The notes: generated from the sequence alone by a model not told the origin. A stretch of 64,000 nt of DNA from Owenia fusiformis (GCA_903813345.2 CAIIXF020000002.1:29085223-29149222); one strand, 5' to 3'. Shown: positions 49,985 to 62,282, numbered from the stretch's first letter. Numbers and translations are program-made.

Positions 49985-50078
49985 CAGACGCTGATCATCA
50001 ACTGCCGATCACCAACCGCCGCCACAAAAAAATATGGAGACCATAACAATATGTCACCACTTTTGGTGGTGACATAAA
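49985..50078 (-). repeat. GTCACCAC/GTGGTGAC-ended repeat, copy 2
   Basis: TATGGAGACCATAACAATAT then GTCACCACTTTTGGTGGTGA CAT in plus-strand order, i.e. the reverse complement of the start of the copies at 42035 and 62312. Confidence 0.6.
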
Positions 50079-50079
50079 A

Positions 50080-51000
50080 AAATGCTTAGTTTTTCAACTT
50101 GAAAATTTTACAGATGCAAAAGTAGACTGATGCCAAGATATGATTAGGTTTAGAGCATGCTGGGTAAATTACTTGGTGGCCATTTTGAATTACTCAATAA
50201 AAAGTGTGATATTTATCAATATGTGTCATGTTAATTCCTAATGATATGTGACATACACTTTTAATACATGTTTTAGGACAGAAATGTATTTGTAATCATT
50301 GAAGCTTGAAAAAATCAATCATTTGTGTTGAAAATAAATTAATTGCCTTTAAACAATTTTTCAGAATTAAAAAGAGGAAAGTGCATGTAGTTTTCTCAAA
50401 TTGAAACTTGTTGTGGGGTCATTTTTTGATTTCCGATATATTTTGTAAAAAGGATTGTCTATGTCCAAGTGGAGGTCGCATATCATTATCATGATTTCAA
50501 AATATTTTAGGGATATTTAGGATGTGGATTACAGCTTTTGGATCTTTATGGGTTTGTGCGGTGTAATCAAAATTGAATATGTATGCGGGTTTGAAGGATA
50601 AATAAAAGTTATAAAGTAAAACAAAATCTAAATATGCATTGTTTTATAATGTTTTTATTGGATTGGTTTCTCCATTTGTAATTTAGAAACATTAAATCAA
50701 TGTCACCCTATATTTCTCATTCCCACTTCAAATGATAGATGTTAAATACAAAATAAGTCTGGCAATAGCAAATGAAGATTTTCCAAGGTAAAATGTGATT
50801 TGAGGTAAAAAATCTCCCACAGGTTTTTCGAAGTGTCTAATGTCACAATAAACTTTGAAATGTTCTTTGAAATATACAATGAGGGAATTTGATTTTGAGA
50901 TATCTCCATATAATGGGCCTATTCAAATAATTTTAATTTTTTTTAAAAGAGAGCTTCATCTGCACTCTAAAGATAATCCTAATATTCTTATTTAATAAGA
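50080..51000. other. Non-coding stretch, no gene seen
   Basis: AT-rich, no coding or repeat structure recognised. Confidence 0.35.
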
Positions 51001-51005
51001 ATATG

Positions 51006-51210
51006 CAGGCCCATAGCCAGAAAATTTGCCAAGGGGGGGGGGGGGTTCAGTTTTCAAAGATTTCCAGGGGGGTTCACATTTGACAATTTTGGCCAAATAT
51101 GGCTAAAATTACTTGAGAAGTGCTCAAAATGGTGAAAAACTGCATGATTTTGAAAGAATCTTTGCCCAGGGGGGGGGGGGGGGGGTGCTAACCCCCTGGC
51201 TACGGACCTA
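51006..51210. mobile_element. MITE, CAGGCCCGTAGCC family, copy 4
   Basis: Starts CAGGCCCATAGCCAG, ends CTGGCTACGGACCTA. ATATG lies on both sides (51001-51005, 51211-51215), a clean 5-bp duplication. Two poly-G tracts. Confidence 0.87.
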
Positions 51211-51974
51211 ATATGGTCAATCAAAATCCAACAACCTAATCAAATAGCACTTCACTAAACCTTTTGCTTTCATAAGTGCACTGGCATTTATTTCATTGAA
51301 ACTGCCATTTACAGCTATTTTCTGATCATACGAGGGTTGTCCCAGATGTAGTTTACTCTAATTTTATCAATACTCAATATTTTTCCATAAAGTTTTCACT
51401 GAATGATCTTTGAATTGATAAAAGCAAGTTGATGTTATAATAGAATCAAGTTGGTGAGTTTGGGTGGGGCAGTTCTTTTTGTCACTTTAAAACAAATAAT
51501 CATTTAAAATATAAATTAATTAATCAACAAATACCATTTTGTGTAGCTTCAATAAATATGCTCTGGTATTCAGGATCCATAAATAGACAAAGCATTTAAA
51601 TAGGCAAGGTCATATGCAAAACTTGACTGTAGTGAACACCTAGCTATACAGTGTGGGTCTTAGAATTTTTCTTTCACTCGCCAAGTGGCAATTTACTTGT
51701 GTTTTCACACTCGCCAGTGAAAAATTACACTCGCCACAGTGTAGCCACTGATGATATGTGACTCACAGTTTTCTTGTGAATAAAAATCTTATAAAGTCAT
51801 ATGTTTATAAAAGTACTTTAAGTTGACTTTGTTCTATAATATTCCACAATGGCGAATTTCATGTTCGACAATGTTGCAAGGGACTTCAATTTTACACTTG
51901 ACTCTAAATATTTACAGTGGATTACCCACACTGCTATATTGAACACTTTTTTGTGGCTGAATAGGTATTCACTA

Positions 51975-54900
51975 TCAGTCATTCTCCGTTAAGGATGAAA
52001 AATGGTGTAACTGCTTTTCCAAATATCCCAATCAAAATATATGCACTTTTATACTCGGGGTGGAAGGTGTGAGAATAGTGCAAAAAATGACTTTATGAGC
52101 TGGATGGAATTTCTGAGTATTTTTTATTCTATTAGGGTGTCCTGCATAAGGGATTTCGCCTGCAAAGTATATAACTCTTGCGAACATATCTAAATACTGG
52201 TCCGAAGAAGACATACCTTGAATTTTTTAGAAAAAAATTGGCTAAATATGGAAACTACAAAAAGTCAAAATGTTCAACTCAAACAAATTTCTAGCTATCT
52301 AATATTAACACTATGTATTATTTAATGTTTTTCAGATGTTTCAGGACCTTCATGAGTGTACTAGTGTCTAGAAATAAAATAATTAAGGACAAAATTTGGC
52401 ATTTTTCATCATTTTCGTTTTAGGCAGACACATATAGTTCCTTATATCTTGAGTTTTATGCTGATTGGTTATTGCATTTTTGATTAAATCTGTTCTTGTA
52501 CATGTCTCCTTTCATTTAAGATACAAAAAATGTATATTGGACCACCAATGGTCATATTAGAGCTTTCAGATCTCCCCTACCCTATTTATTATGAAAGATT
52601 ACAGAAAAATATGAAAAAGTAAAACAACTTGAATTTATCAACTTTAACAATGTTGTAGCTATTCTATATCAATATTATGTGTTATTTAATGTTTTTCAGA
52701 TATTTGGGAACCCTTATTGGTATACTAGTGCCTAGAAATGAGACATTTAAGGACAGAATTTGGCATTTTTTTTAATCATTTTAGCTTTCAGCAGTAACAT
52801 ATAGTTCCTCATATCTTGAGTTTTAGGCATACTGGTTGTTGCAATTATGATCAAATCTGTTTTTGTACATGTCTTCTTCCATTTAAGGTATAGAAAATGT
52901 ACATTGGACCACCGATGGTTATATTAGAGCTTTCAGATCTCCCCTATCCCATTTATCATGAAAAATTAAAGAAAATTATGAAAATATAAAATTACTTGAA
53001 ATTATAAACGTTGACAAAGCTGTTGCTATTCTATATCAATAGTATGTGGTATTTAATTTTTTTAAGATATTTCAGAACCTTTATTGGTAACCTAGTGCCT
53101 AGAAATGAGACATTTAAGGACAAAACGTGGCATTTTTTTTACTATTTTCGCTTTCAGCAATAACATATAGATCCTTATATCTTGAGTATTATGCTGACTG
53201 CTTGGTGCATTTTTGGTCAAATCTGTTCTTGAAGATGTCTTCTTTCATTTAAGATATAAAAAGTGTATAGCGGATGCCCCATGTTCATAGTAGAGCTTTC
53301 AAATCTCCCCTACCCCATTTATTAGGAAAAATAACTGGAAAATATAAAAAAGGAAATAACTTGAAATTATGAGCTTTTACAAAGCTGTAGCTATTCTATG
53401 TTAAAATTATGTATTATTTTATGTTTTTCTGATGTTTCAGGACCTTCATTAGTATTCTAGTGCCTAGAAATGAGACATTTAAGGACAAAATTTTCATTTT
53501 CTCTTGCAGCAATAACGTATAGGTCCCTATATCTTGAGTTTTATGCTGACTGGTTTGTGCATTCTTGGTCAAATCTGTTCTTGTCCATTTAGGATATAAA
53601 CATTACTGACAAAATTTGGCATTTTTAGCATTCTGCTTTTAGCAGTATCATATAATTTTCCACAATTATAATTCTTTGATGATAGATTGATATATGTTTT
53701 TTATTGAATCTGTCTTCTCTGATTTAAGTTATAGAAAATGTATGTAAGACAACGAATATTTTTTTTATAAGAGGGCTAAGATCTCCCCTCCACCATTTAA
53801 GAAAACCAACAAAAATAGAATGAAGAAATATGACCAATTTTTCACTTTCAGCAATAGTTGTTTATATTTTTAGTTGAATGGTGATTAGTTGATATATTTT
53901 AGATCATATATATTCAATTACTTGTCTTGTTAACTTCAAAGCATAGACAATGTGTTTTAAACACAAATGTACATATTCGAGATAAAATTACTACACTACC
54001 ATATTTTTAAAAGATTACTCAAAAGCAGAATAGTACAAAATAATTTTGTAATTTCACATTTTACTCTCATATGAATCAAAGAATATGTCTATTTGTTAAC
54101 ATGATTGTTCACAACTCTCAAACTTAATCCAGCAACAGCCTGATTTTTCAAATCTCCCTGGTTCTATGTTAGAGCTGCATTTCAGTCATTTTAAATGTCT
54201 AAGTTGCTCATGACACCACAAGCTATATTCAGATATGTAAGATCTCTAAATAATTTTATAGTTCTGAGAAACTCATCCTAAAATATTGTCCAACAATGTG
54301 CACTTTTATCGTATGATCTGTAAAATGAAGCCCTTTGATTGGTCAGTTCTTGTGCTGTACCAATCTGTATTGCTACTGAGGTTGTCCCCGTTGATCATCT
54401 CTGTCGCAATACAGAAAATATTGGTACGAAGGGGACAATCTCAGGAGCAATACAGAGGATCACACGATAAAAATGTTATTGAATGATTTGAAGTGCAATA
54501 CAGGATATATTCCGTCTCGATATTCTGTATTGGCACTCGACTTCGTCTCGTTTCAATACAAAATTTCTCAAACAGAATATATCCTGTATTGCACTTCAAA
54601 TCATTCAAGCAACTTTAAGAGCTCTTTTTAACTCTCATCCTTCTTTGCAAGCAACATTCTGTATCATCAGACTGAATACAAATTCGCTTAACATTGAATT
54701 CCTTTGTCTTGTCTGCGGCACTGTAGTAACCATGGGCCATAAGGAGAGTGTCAACTTTTTTTTTTACCAAAATATCCCCAAGCCCAATATCCTTCATGAA
54801 CTTCCTAATTACACCACCCTTAGGTGTAATATCGAAATCACCAAGCCTTTGACAACATTGCAATTGATATGAAGCAATTCAACCAATATGGCTTGATCAC

Positions 54901-57637
54901 TGGTTATATGACACTACTATTATATATTATATAAATTCATGTGCAGTTTGCAACGTATTATTACCAGAAAAGCCCTATGGTCAAAGCTACAGAATACCCG
55001 CCCCATTTGCAACTCGACTTTAAATATCTATTTTTAGACTTGTATACTCATGAAGTTCCTGAAACATCTGAAAAATATCAAATAATACATAGTATTGATC
55101 TAGTATATCTAAAACTTTGTTAAAGTTTATAATTTTAAACTGTTTTGTTTTTTATACTTCAAAAGAACAGATTTGATCAAGAATCCATCAACCAACCAGC
55201 ATAAAACTCAAGATATAAGGAACTACATGTTATTGCTTACAGCGAAAATGATGGAAATGCCAAATTTTGTCCTCAAATGTCTAATTTCTAAACACTAGTA
55301 TACCAATGAAGCTCAAGAAACATTAAATATAACATTCAATAACACATTATATTGATATAGAACGCTACTTTTTTATTAAAGTTTATAATTTGAAGTTCTT
55401 TAATTTTTTCATACTTTCCGCTCATCTTTCCTAATAAATGGGGTTGGGGAGATCTGAGAGCTCTAATTTGAACATTAGTTGTCTACTATACATTTTCTAT
55501 ACCTTAAATGGAAAAGAACATGAACAGATATATATATAATAATCAAAATGCATCAACCAGTTGGCATAAAACTCAAGATATAAGGAACTATATGTTATTA
55601 CTGAAAGTGGAAATGATGAAAAATTGATGAAAAATGCCAAATGTTGTTCTTAAATGTCTAATTTCTAGACACTAGTATACTAATGAAGGTCCTGACACAT
55701 TAAATATAGCATTCAATAACACATAAAGAATGGTTACATCTTTGTTAAAGTTTATACTGGTAATTTGAAGTTATATTTTTATATTTTCCAGTCATCTTTC
55801 CTAATAAATGGGGTAGGGGAGATCTGAAAGCTCTAATATGAACATTGTTTGTCCACTATACATTTTCTATACCTTAAATGGAAGAATACATGTACAAGAA
55901 CAGATTTAATCAAAAATGCATCAACCAGTCAGCATAAAACTCAAGATATGAGGAACTATGTTACTGCTGAAAGTGGCATTGATTAAAAAATGCCAAGTTT
56001 TGTCCTTAAATGTCTCATTTCTAGCCACATGAATAGCAATAAAGGTTCTGAAAAAGCTTAAAAACATTAGATAACACATAATATTGATAAAGAACTGCTA
56101 CAACTTTATTAAAGTTTATAATTTCATGTTATTTTATTTTTTCATATTTTTCGGTTATTTTCCATAATAATTGGGGAAGGGGAGATCTGAAAGCTCTAAT
56201 ATGAACATTGTTTGTCCACTATACATTTTCTATACCTTAAATGAAAGAAGACATCTACAAGAACAGATTTGATTGAAAATGCAACAACCATCCAGCATAA
56301 AACTCAAGATATGAGGAACTATATATTACTGCTGAAAGCCAAAATGATAAAAGAAATGCCAAGTTTTGTCCTTATATGTCTCATTTCTAGCCACTTGTAT
56401 ACTGATAAAGGTTCTGAAATATCCTAAAGACATTAAATAATACATAATATTGATATAGAATAGCTACAACTTTGTTAAGGTTTATAATTTCAAATTATTT
56501 TATTTTTTCATTTTTTCAGTAATTTTCCATAATAAATGGGGTAGGGGAGATCTGAAAGCTCTCATACGAACATTGGTTGTCCACAATACTTTTTCTATAC
56601 CTTAAATGGAAAAACACATGTACAAGCACAGATTTAATCAAAAATGTCACAACCAGTCAGCATTAAACTCAAGATATAAGGAACTATATGTTATTGCTGA
56701 AAGTGAAAATGATTAAAAAATGCCAAATTTTGTCCTTAAATGTCACATTTCTTGACACAAGTACACTAATGAAGGTCCTGAAACATCTGAAAAACACCAC
56801 ATAACACATAATATTGATATAGAATAGCTACAACTTTGTTTGAGTCGAACATTTGGACTTATTGTAGTTTCAATTTTTAGCCAATTTTTTCTAAAAAATT
56901 CAAGGTGTGTCTTCTTCGGACCAGTATTGTGATATGTTCGCAAGAGTTATATGCTTCGCAGGCGAAATCCCTTATGCAGGACACCCTAATAGAATAAAAA
57001 ATACTCAGAAATTCCATCCAGCTCATAAAGTCATTTTTTCCTTAACGGAGCCTCTTAGAAAATTTTCCACCCCGAGTATTATGGTATGAGTGACATTTTT
57101 GTACCCAAAATTATGATATGCCAGAAATATTAAATACATATTACATGTGTGCAATATTGTGTTACTGACTTAGAGGTGCCTGAAGTATGTGGGGGTATCC
57201 AACAAGAAAATGGCCTGTCACCGAAGTGATAAGTGAACATAGATTTGCTGTTAATTACGAACAAATCTTTTAGTCTTTCAAAAATTTAACTTTGAATTCT
57301 GTCACTCAGTTGTATCTAATTTACGAGTCAGACTATGTCACTTCAACCTGATCTCGTATATATTTGCTTCTAATCAACAAGTTATGGATCGCAAACTAAT
57401 CACATATTGATACCTGTTTCAACAAACAAGCCTTTTTTTATGGTATAGGGTCCATGTAATCAGAAATTTTTGTGAAACTTATAACTTCTCCAATTTTGGT
57501 ACAAGGCTGGTGAAACTTGGCATTTGTCACCCACAGACCATAGCCATTCATAAACTAAGTAGAGCTTGTATTTTGGTTGAGGTCGAAAAATTAATATTTT
57601 GACACCTCAAAAGTCACGCTTAACGGAGAATGAGCGT
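51975..57637. repeat. 5.7-kb palindrome of ~365-bp tandem repeats
   Basis: Outer edges share TCATTCTCCGTTAAG (51979) and its reverse complement (near 57620). Inner arms 52050-52235 and 56870-57082 are inverted copies (GCATAAGGGATTTCGCCTGC mirrored near 56957). Between them lie tandem units of about 365 bp: roughly four on the left (GAGCTTTCAGATCTCCCCTA near 52560, 52927, 53291 and a diverged one at ~53778). On the right about five lie in opposite orientation (GGGGAGATCTGAAAGCTCTA near 55447, 55817, 56181, 56545). Other unit landmarks are AACTCAAGATATAAGGAACT and TTTTGTCCTTAAATGTCT. No reading frame of note. A foldback MITE sits near the centre. Whether this is one large non-autonomous transposon or an inverted satellite is open. 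Confidence 0.8.
54284..54610. mobile_element. Compound foldback element, copy 2
   Basis: Reverse-complement relative of 9225-9545: TTATCGTATGATCTGTAAAA, CCAATCTGTATTGCTACTGA, then GAATGATTTGAAGTGCAATA and its mirror TATTGCACTTCAAATCATTC. Located at the centre of the large palindrome. Confidence 0.78.
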
Positions 57638-58030
57638 ATATAGAGGTTTTACTATTATACAACTGCACATATGTGACACCATTTCCAGTTTCCATTCAAA
57701 AAATGATTGAACAAAAAACTTAATGTAAAATTTTGTTTTTTTCTCATATTTAGCTATAGTTAGTACATCCATGATGCATTTGGTGTTTGGAATCAAAGTC
57801 AGATAAAATGAATTTCAAATATTTTTATACAAAATTGATCTATAATATTGATGTGAATTAGGGCTGATTTGATTAATGCCCTCACTCGTATGCAAGTTTT
57901 GAAACTAGACAACTAGACCTCCCAGCCTCAGTTTAATTTTCATTCACGAACCTAATATTTTAAATCACCCACAAATCAATAAGTCCTGGATTTATTCCTT
58001 TAATAATCAAAGATAATCTGACTCCATAGA

Positions 58031-59077
58031 TTAAGTGCCTAAGAATACATCCTCTCCATCTCTTTTAGCAGTTCGCCATTGTTTCTTGGCCTCTGAAACT
58101 TCCCGTGATCGTGCATCATATTCGAACAGTCCAGGTATTTCATTGCACAATTCCTCGTAGATGCAGCATATTGATTTAAACTCATCTATTGTGAGCTCCA
58201 TAGGTCGACTATCTTCACCGATTCCACTTAGCTTGAAAAAACGGTCTACTAAATCTGGGCGATCAAATGGTACAAGCATTTCAAACCCCCATTTTATAAG
58301 TTTTTGACGATGTTGGAACATACAGCGAACAACCTTCTCAACTAATTTAAAAGGTTGACCAATCAGAGGCTCCTTTCTTGGAACAAACGTCACTACACCA
58401 ACATCCACATCAGGCGCTGGTGTAAATGCCTTCCCAGGAATTGTGAAAACATGATTTACGTGACAGAGATACTGGCACATGATTGATAACCTACTGCGCA
58501 TTAGAGATTCGGGTTCAGCTACCATTCTCTGTGCAACCTCAAGTTGAAAAGTTAGTGTTAATCGAGAGCGTCCATAACTCCATGCCCCCTTATGTTCCTG
58601 TATCTCCTGAAGCCATTGGATGATCAAAGGGGTCGCAACACTAAATGGCAGATTGCCAATTATATGAATCATGGGAGGTATATCAAGCCAGTCATGCTTA
58701 AGATCATCTGGGAACAACTTTGACATATCAAAGCGTAAAATATCGCCTAAGAAGATTTTCATTTTTCCATTTGAAGCTTCAGATAATAACTCTAAACCTG
58801 GCAGGAAGCGTTTATCTTTTTCTATTACATAAAATGATGCTGGCTGTTTATTCAATATAGAACGTGTAATTCCACCAGGCCCAGGTCCTACCTCGCATAC
58901 ATGTGCACCTTTCACAAATTTAGCATGTCGCACTATTTTATTTGTCAGATTCAAATCCATCAAAAAGTTTTGAGATAGCCTTTTCAAAGCGGATATTTTC
59001 TGCACTGACATAACCTCCTTCATTGTCGGTAGGGGTGGAAGATTAGGCAGAATCGACATTGCTTTCTTCCCTGCCAT
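58031..59077 (-). CDS. TFB1M: Mitochondrial dimethyladenosine transferase 1 (12S rRNA), intronless
   Basis: A single open frame of 348 aa, close to the usual ~345, from ATG at 59077 to the stop at 58031-58033. It belongs to the KsgA/Dim1/erm family, which dimethylates two adjacent adenines in the 3' hairpin of the small-subunit rRNA using S-adenosylmethionine. Visible motifs: LPPLPTMKEV (residues 13-22, the TFB1M opening), LSQNFLMD (34-41, motif X), VCEVGPGPGGITRSI (60-74, SAM motif I), the acidic VIEKDK (84-89), GDILRFDM (111-118), catalytic NLPFSVATP (142-150, motif IV), and GKAFTPAPDVDVGVV further on. Adjacent text such as QPFKLVEKVV matches animal TFB1M as I recall it. The start of the protein should act as a mitochondrial targeting sequence. 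An AATAAA on the minus strand lies about 40 bases past the stop. Lack of introns is odd (human TFB1M has several); no poly(A) tract marks a retrocopy. It faces the EF-hand gene head to head. Confidence 0.95.
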   Translation of the reverse strand: MAGKKAMSILPNLPPLPTMKEVMSVQKISALKRLSQNFLMDLNLTNKIVRHAKFVKGAHVCEVGPGPGGITRSILNKQPASFYVIEKDKRFLPGLELLSEASNGKMKIFLGDILRFDMSKLFPDDLKHDWLDIPPMIHIIGNLPFSVATPLIIQWLQEIQEHKGAWSYGRSRLTLTFQLEVAQRMVAEPESLMRSRLSIMCQYLCHVNHVFTIPGKAFTPAPDVDVGVVTFVPRKEPLIGQPFKLVEKVVRCMFQHRQKLIKWGFEMLVPFDRPDLVDRFFKLSGIGEDSRPMELTIDEFKSICCIYEELCNEIPGLFEYDARSREVSEAKKQWRTAKRDGEDVFLGT

Positions 59078-60007
59078 TTTATTTATTATCTTGTAGTGTC
59101 GTGTTTCTTAAGGAAGCTAATTCTTGATATATAACTGGATGCTGTAACACCTTGCTGTTATCACCATCTATGCATGTAGTATCCTGAAAAATGGATTTTT
59201 GACAGTGTAATATACATGTTTTTTACTTAAGAATTCAGCTTTTTGACTGTCAAGGCTAATGTTACAAAATTTTGCTACATTGAGATCGAGTTGATACACC
59301 AAGTAAACAGATGCGCTCGGAGATGCGATTGCGAAAATACAAAAAGCCCTACGTGAGCGATAATATGTGAAAAAACAATATCAAGTCAAAATTGACAAGT
59401 GTACGACCGTTTGACATATTCTAATTTGTATAAACTAACCTTACTTGCTTGCTTTTAAAGCAAAGTGATAATATGACGTTTTTAATTATATCCTTAACGG
59501 CATAAATCGTTTTTTTGTTGCAGCATTTTTTTGACTTATGACGTCGTTATAGCTATCACGATATTTCCACCACTTTCTTGATATGTATCACGAAATACCT
59601 AGAATTTCCTATCTTTGAGTTTTGCTCCTCAAGTCTCTAATATCCAGTAGGCGCCACCAATTGACATTAAATCAGATCTCTTCCTACTTTTAAATTTTTA
59701 ATTGTAATTTTGTAATTTTGAATGCAAAGATCAATAGGGAACATGTTCTAATGAAAATTGAACGATTGAAAGATGTCACTCTAATCAAATTTTCGAAATT
59801 CGCGCCAAATAATGTCAGATATAGTCTCGTCTTGTACATCAGTTGTTCAAATTCAATTAGTAATCTAAAATTAAAGTAAACTTGAGAAAAATAGTATTTT
59901 GTTAGATAGAGAATTTAGTTTCTTTACTTATAACTCATATATTTTGTCAAGTGGAAATTCAAAATGTAAATCCATTTTTCTCCGAGATCAAAAAGTAGAA
60001 AAGACAA
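59078..60007. promoter_or_regulatory. Shared intergenic region between divergent genes
   Basis: 930 bp separate the TFB1M start (minus) from the EF-hand gene start (plus), so a bidirectional promoter is plausible. I saw no clear TATA box or single dominant motif. Short GC-richer patches occur near 59300-59360 and 59560-59660. Confidence 0.35.
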
Positions 60008-62282
60008 ATGGCGAATGTAAACACTGGAAGTCGTTCACGAATAATGGATACAAACAAACAAAATACTCCTAATTTTATTGAAAACTGCTTGAAGTGTCAT
60101 GCAACATCAAGCGCAGAAAAGTTAAATGAATGTTTTAAATCATTTGATATGAATAAGTAAGTACTTTTTCCATTATTAAATCAACATCAAAATGAGGAAA
60201 AAATTTAAAAACAAGAAATGTCATCTGAATCAATGGAGACGAAGTCAAGTGCTTTGATTTTAAAAACATAATCATTTTCTGTTTTTTCTATTTTTTCACC
60301 TTACATGTTACTGATCTCATTCTAGTTATCACCATCTAGAGTTCACTATTAGTCCATCATTGAGTAACAATTCTATTGTGTCGTCAACTTGATTGGGGGC
60401 CCTCGATGTCAACTCAAAAAAAGTAGATCAGAAAATGGAATGACAGCGATCAAATGGCGTGTACACTTTTTTTCGAAACTTTTGTCTGTAGGCATAGTGG
60501 CGCGGGTTTGTAGAAAAAATCGGGTACCTGGTAGTAAATCCTCCATGCTGGTTTCAAACTTGGTACCCGGTACCCGGTTGAAAAAAACGGGTACCCAAAA
60601 AAACGAATAATACGAATAAACATAATTAGGGCAAAGGGGTATAACGTCGACATGTGGGGTAAAGTCGACATAAGAGACAGGTAACTTCGACACTTATACT
60701 TATTAGAAGTTGAATTTCAGTTTTCCGCCATGCTTGATTTATGGAAAAATTAAAATCTCGCGAGATCTCGATCTATGCGGGAAAAAAACATTGCTTCCCC
60801 CAAGATCGGAAATTAAAACAAATAAACAACAAGGTGTCGAAGTTACCCCACATGTTGAAGTTACCCCAAAATGGTGTCGACGTTACACCCCTTCGCCCTA
60901 GATCATTAGAAAACGGGTAAGATTTGTTTTAAATTTACAAAAAATGTAACTTCCTTCAAAATTTAGCTAGAAGCTTAAAATAAAAAGCATTTTGATTGGC
61001 TCTTTTCTTCCTCTATCATCATGGTCATACTTTCATTGGTTATGGGGGGGGGGGGTACGATCGCTTCATCGCACCCCCTTGTTGTTCCTGAAGGAAGTTA
61101 CATAAATTTTTGTGAATTCAAAACAAATCTTACACGTTTTCTAATCATCTAATTATGTTATATAGGCTTATTCGTATTTTTCGTTTTTTTGGTACCCGGT
61201 TTTTTCGACTGGGTACCGGGTACCAAGTTTGAACTCAGCATGGAGGATTTACTACCCGGTACCCGGTTTTTTCTACAAACCCATAGTGGCGCCACTTTTA
61301 GGTCTTGGAATATCATTCACCTTAGATTATTTTATACTATAGGCCAGCCATCAGTTTGAAATATCTGGAAATTACCAACCGAATGTGATTGGTCGCAGTT
61401 TGAAACCAAAAATGAGATGATGACCCAAATATTTGCAATGATGGTAACTAGAATATCCTAGATGCGAGTAGAAATAATCTTGATTTACGTCATTAAAAAT
61501 TCACAATTCAGTCAAACTGGTGTCATATTCGGAATCTACATATAAAACTACATCTAAAAATGTGGTTTTGAAAAGAGTTTATCAATTTTGAAAATTTAAT
61601 TTTCTTTGAAAATGTGACTTCTAGGTCGGGGAGATTCCCTATAGACCCCATGTTGAAAAACTACAAAAAGTGAAATATCTTTTCTTGTGTTGGGCAGATA
61701 ATATTTTACTGGACATATTTTAATTTGTATAACTATCACAAGGGTAATTTGAAAAGTGAACCACTAAAACTGATGCATATTCAAGTTTAAGGAAATTTTG
61801 TAATACCCTGCAATGTTATTTCCCCTGAATCAGCCACCTGGTGGCGCATGGCGAAACTGGTAACTACCCACTCGCATCTGAGTAATTAAGATAATTTTTT
61901 TTTTCATGTTATATTTATTCATAGTATATAAAAATTACAATTTTAAATAAGCTGCCAATCGCATTAAGAATTAAGATAATAGATGATATGGAGATGTTCA
62001 ACTGAGATGACGGGCACCTGAAATGTTCTTTCAATATTTGCTGGAAGTTTTACATTTATCTTCCAACATGCCCTTGTCAGTGTGTCGTAATATCGCCTCA
62101 AGTTATCCTTGGATTACTTTTGAAATAAGTAGTATTCATTAACGTTTATTTTCAGAGATGGGAAACTTGACTTAAAAGAGTTTGATCATTTTCTTGGCTG
62201 TTTATTCAGTAAAAATGGGAAACCATATCCTATCACAGAGAAACAGCGGAAAATTATACACAACTTACTTGATGAAAATAAG
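60008..62282 (+). CDS. EF-hand calcium-binding protein, first two coding exons (partial)
   Basis: Exon 1 60008-60156 (ATG at 60008, donor AATAA|GTAAGT) and exon 2 62156-62282 (acceptor TTTTCAG, donor AAG|GTATGT) join in phase 2 and leave in phase 0. The gene continues past the window or into exons I did not find. The 92 residues visible include a polar start, IENCLKCHATSSAEK with two Cys, and one canonical EF-hand: LNECFKSFDMNKDGKLDLKE F, loop D-M-N-K-D-G-K-L-D-L-K-E with acidic or Asn ligands at loop positions 1, 3, 5, 9 and 12. The intron falls exactly inside the calcium loop. ITEKQRKIIHNLLDENK begins what could be the entering helix of a second hand. The family is not identifiable from this piece. 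Its first intron carries nested transposons and its second holds two repeats. Confidence 0.75.
60504..61282. mobile_element. Foldback element with 10-bp TSD (Mutator-like)
   Basis: GGGTTTGTAGAAAAAA.CGGG at the left mirrors CCCGGTTTTTTCTACAAACC C at the right. ATAGTGGCGC lies on both sides (60494-60503, 61283-61292), a 10-bp target duplication fitting Mutator-like elements (8-11 bp). Arms contain several GGTACCCGG words and, counting past the nested insertion, run about 190 bp. The centre holds a poly-G tract. Confidence 0.82.
60629..60898. mobile_element. MITE nested in the foldback arm, TA target
   Basis: GGGCAAAGGGGTATAACGTC at the left mirrors GACGTTACACCCCTTCGCCC at the right, TA on both sides (60627-60628, 60899-60900). 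The body repeats ATGTGGGGTAA.GTCGA-type words in both orientations. The opposite arm of the host element (CTAATCATCTAATTATG near 61141) preserves the uninterrupted site. Confidence 0.82.

Noticed and set aside
51660-51750. CTCGCCA-rich segment as a small tandem array
   Set aside because: Only three loose copies of the word; too short to call.
54615-54872. Overlapping frames of 75-82 codons on both strands beside the central MITE
   Set aside because: Opposite-strand shadows with no domain; region appears non-coding.
60389-60693. Several frames of 73-94 codons on both strands
   Set aside because: Created by the inverted arms of the foldback element at 60504-61282.
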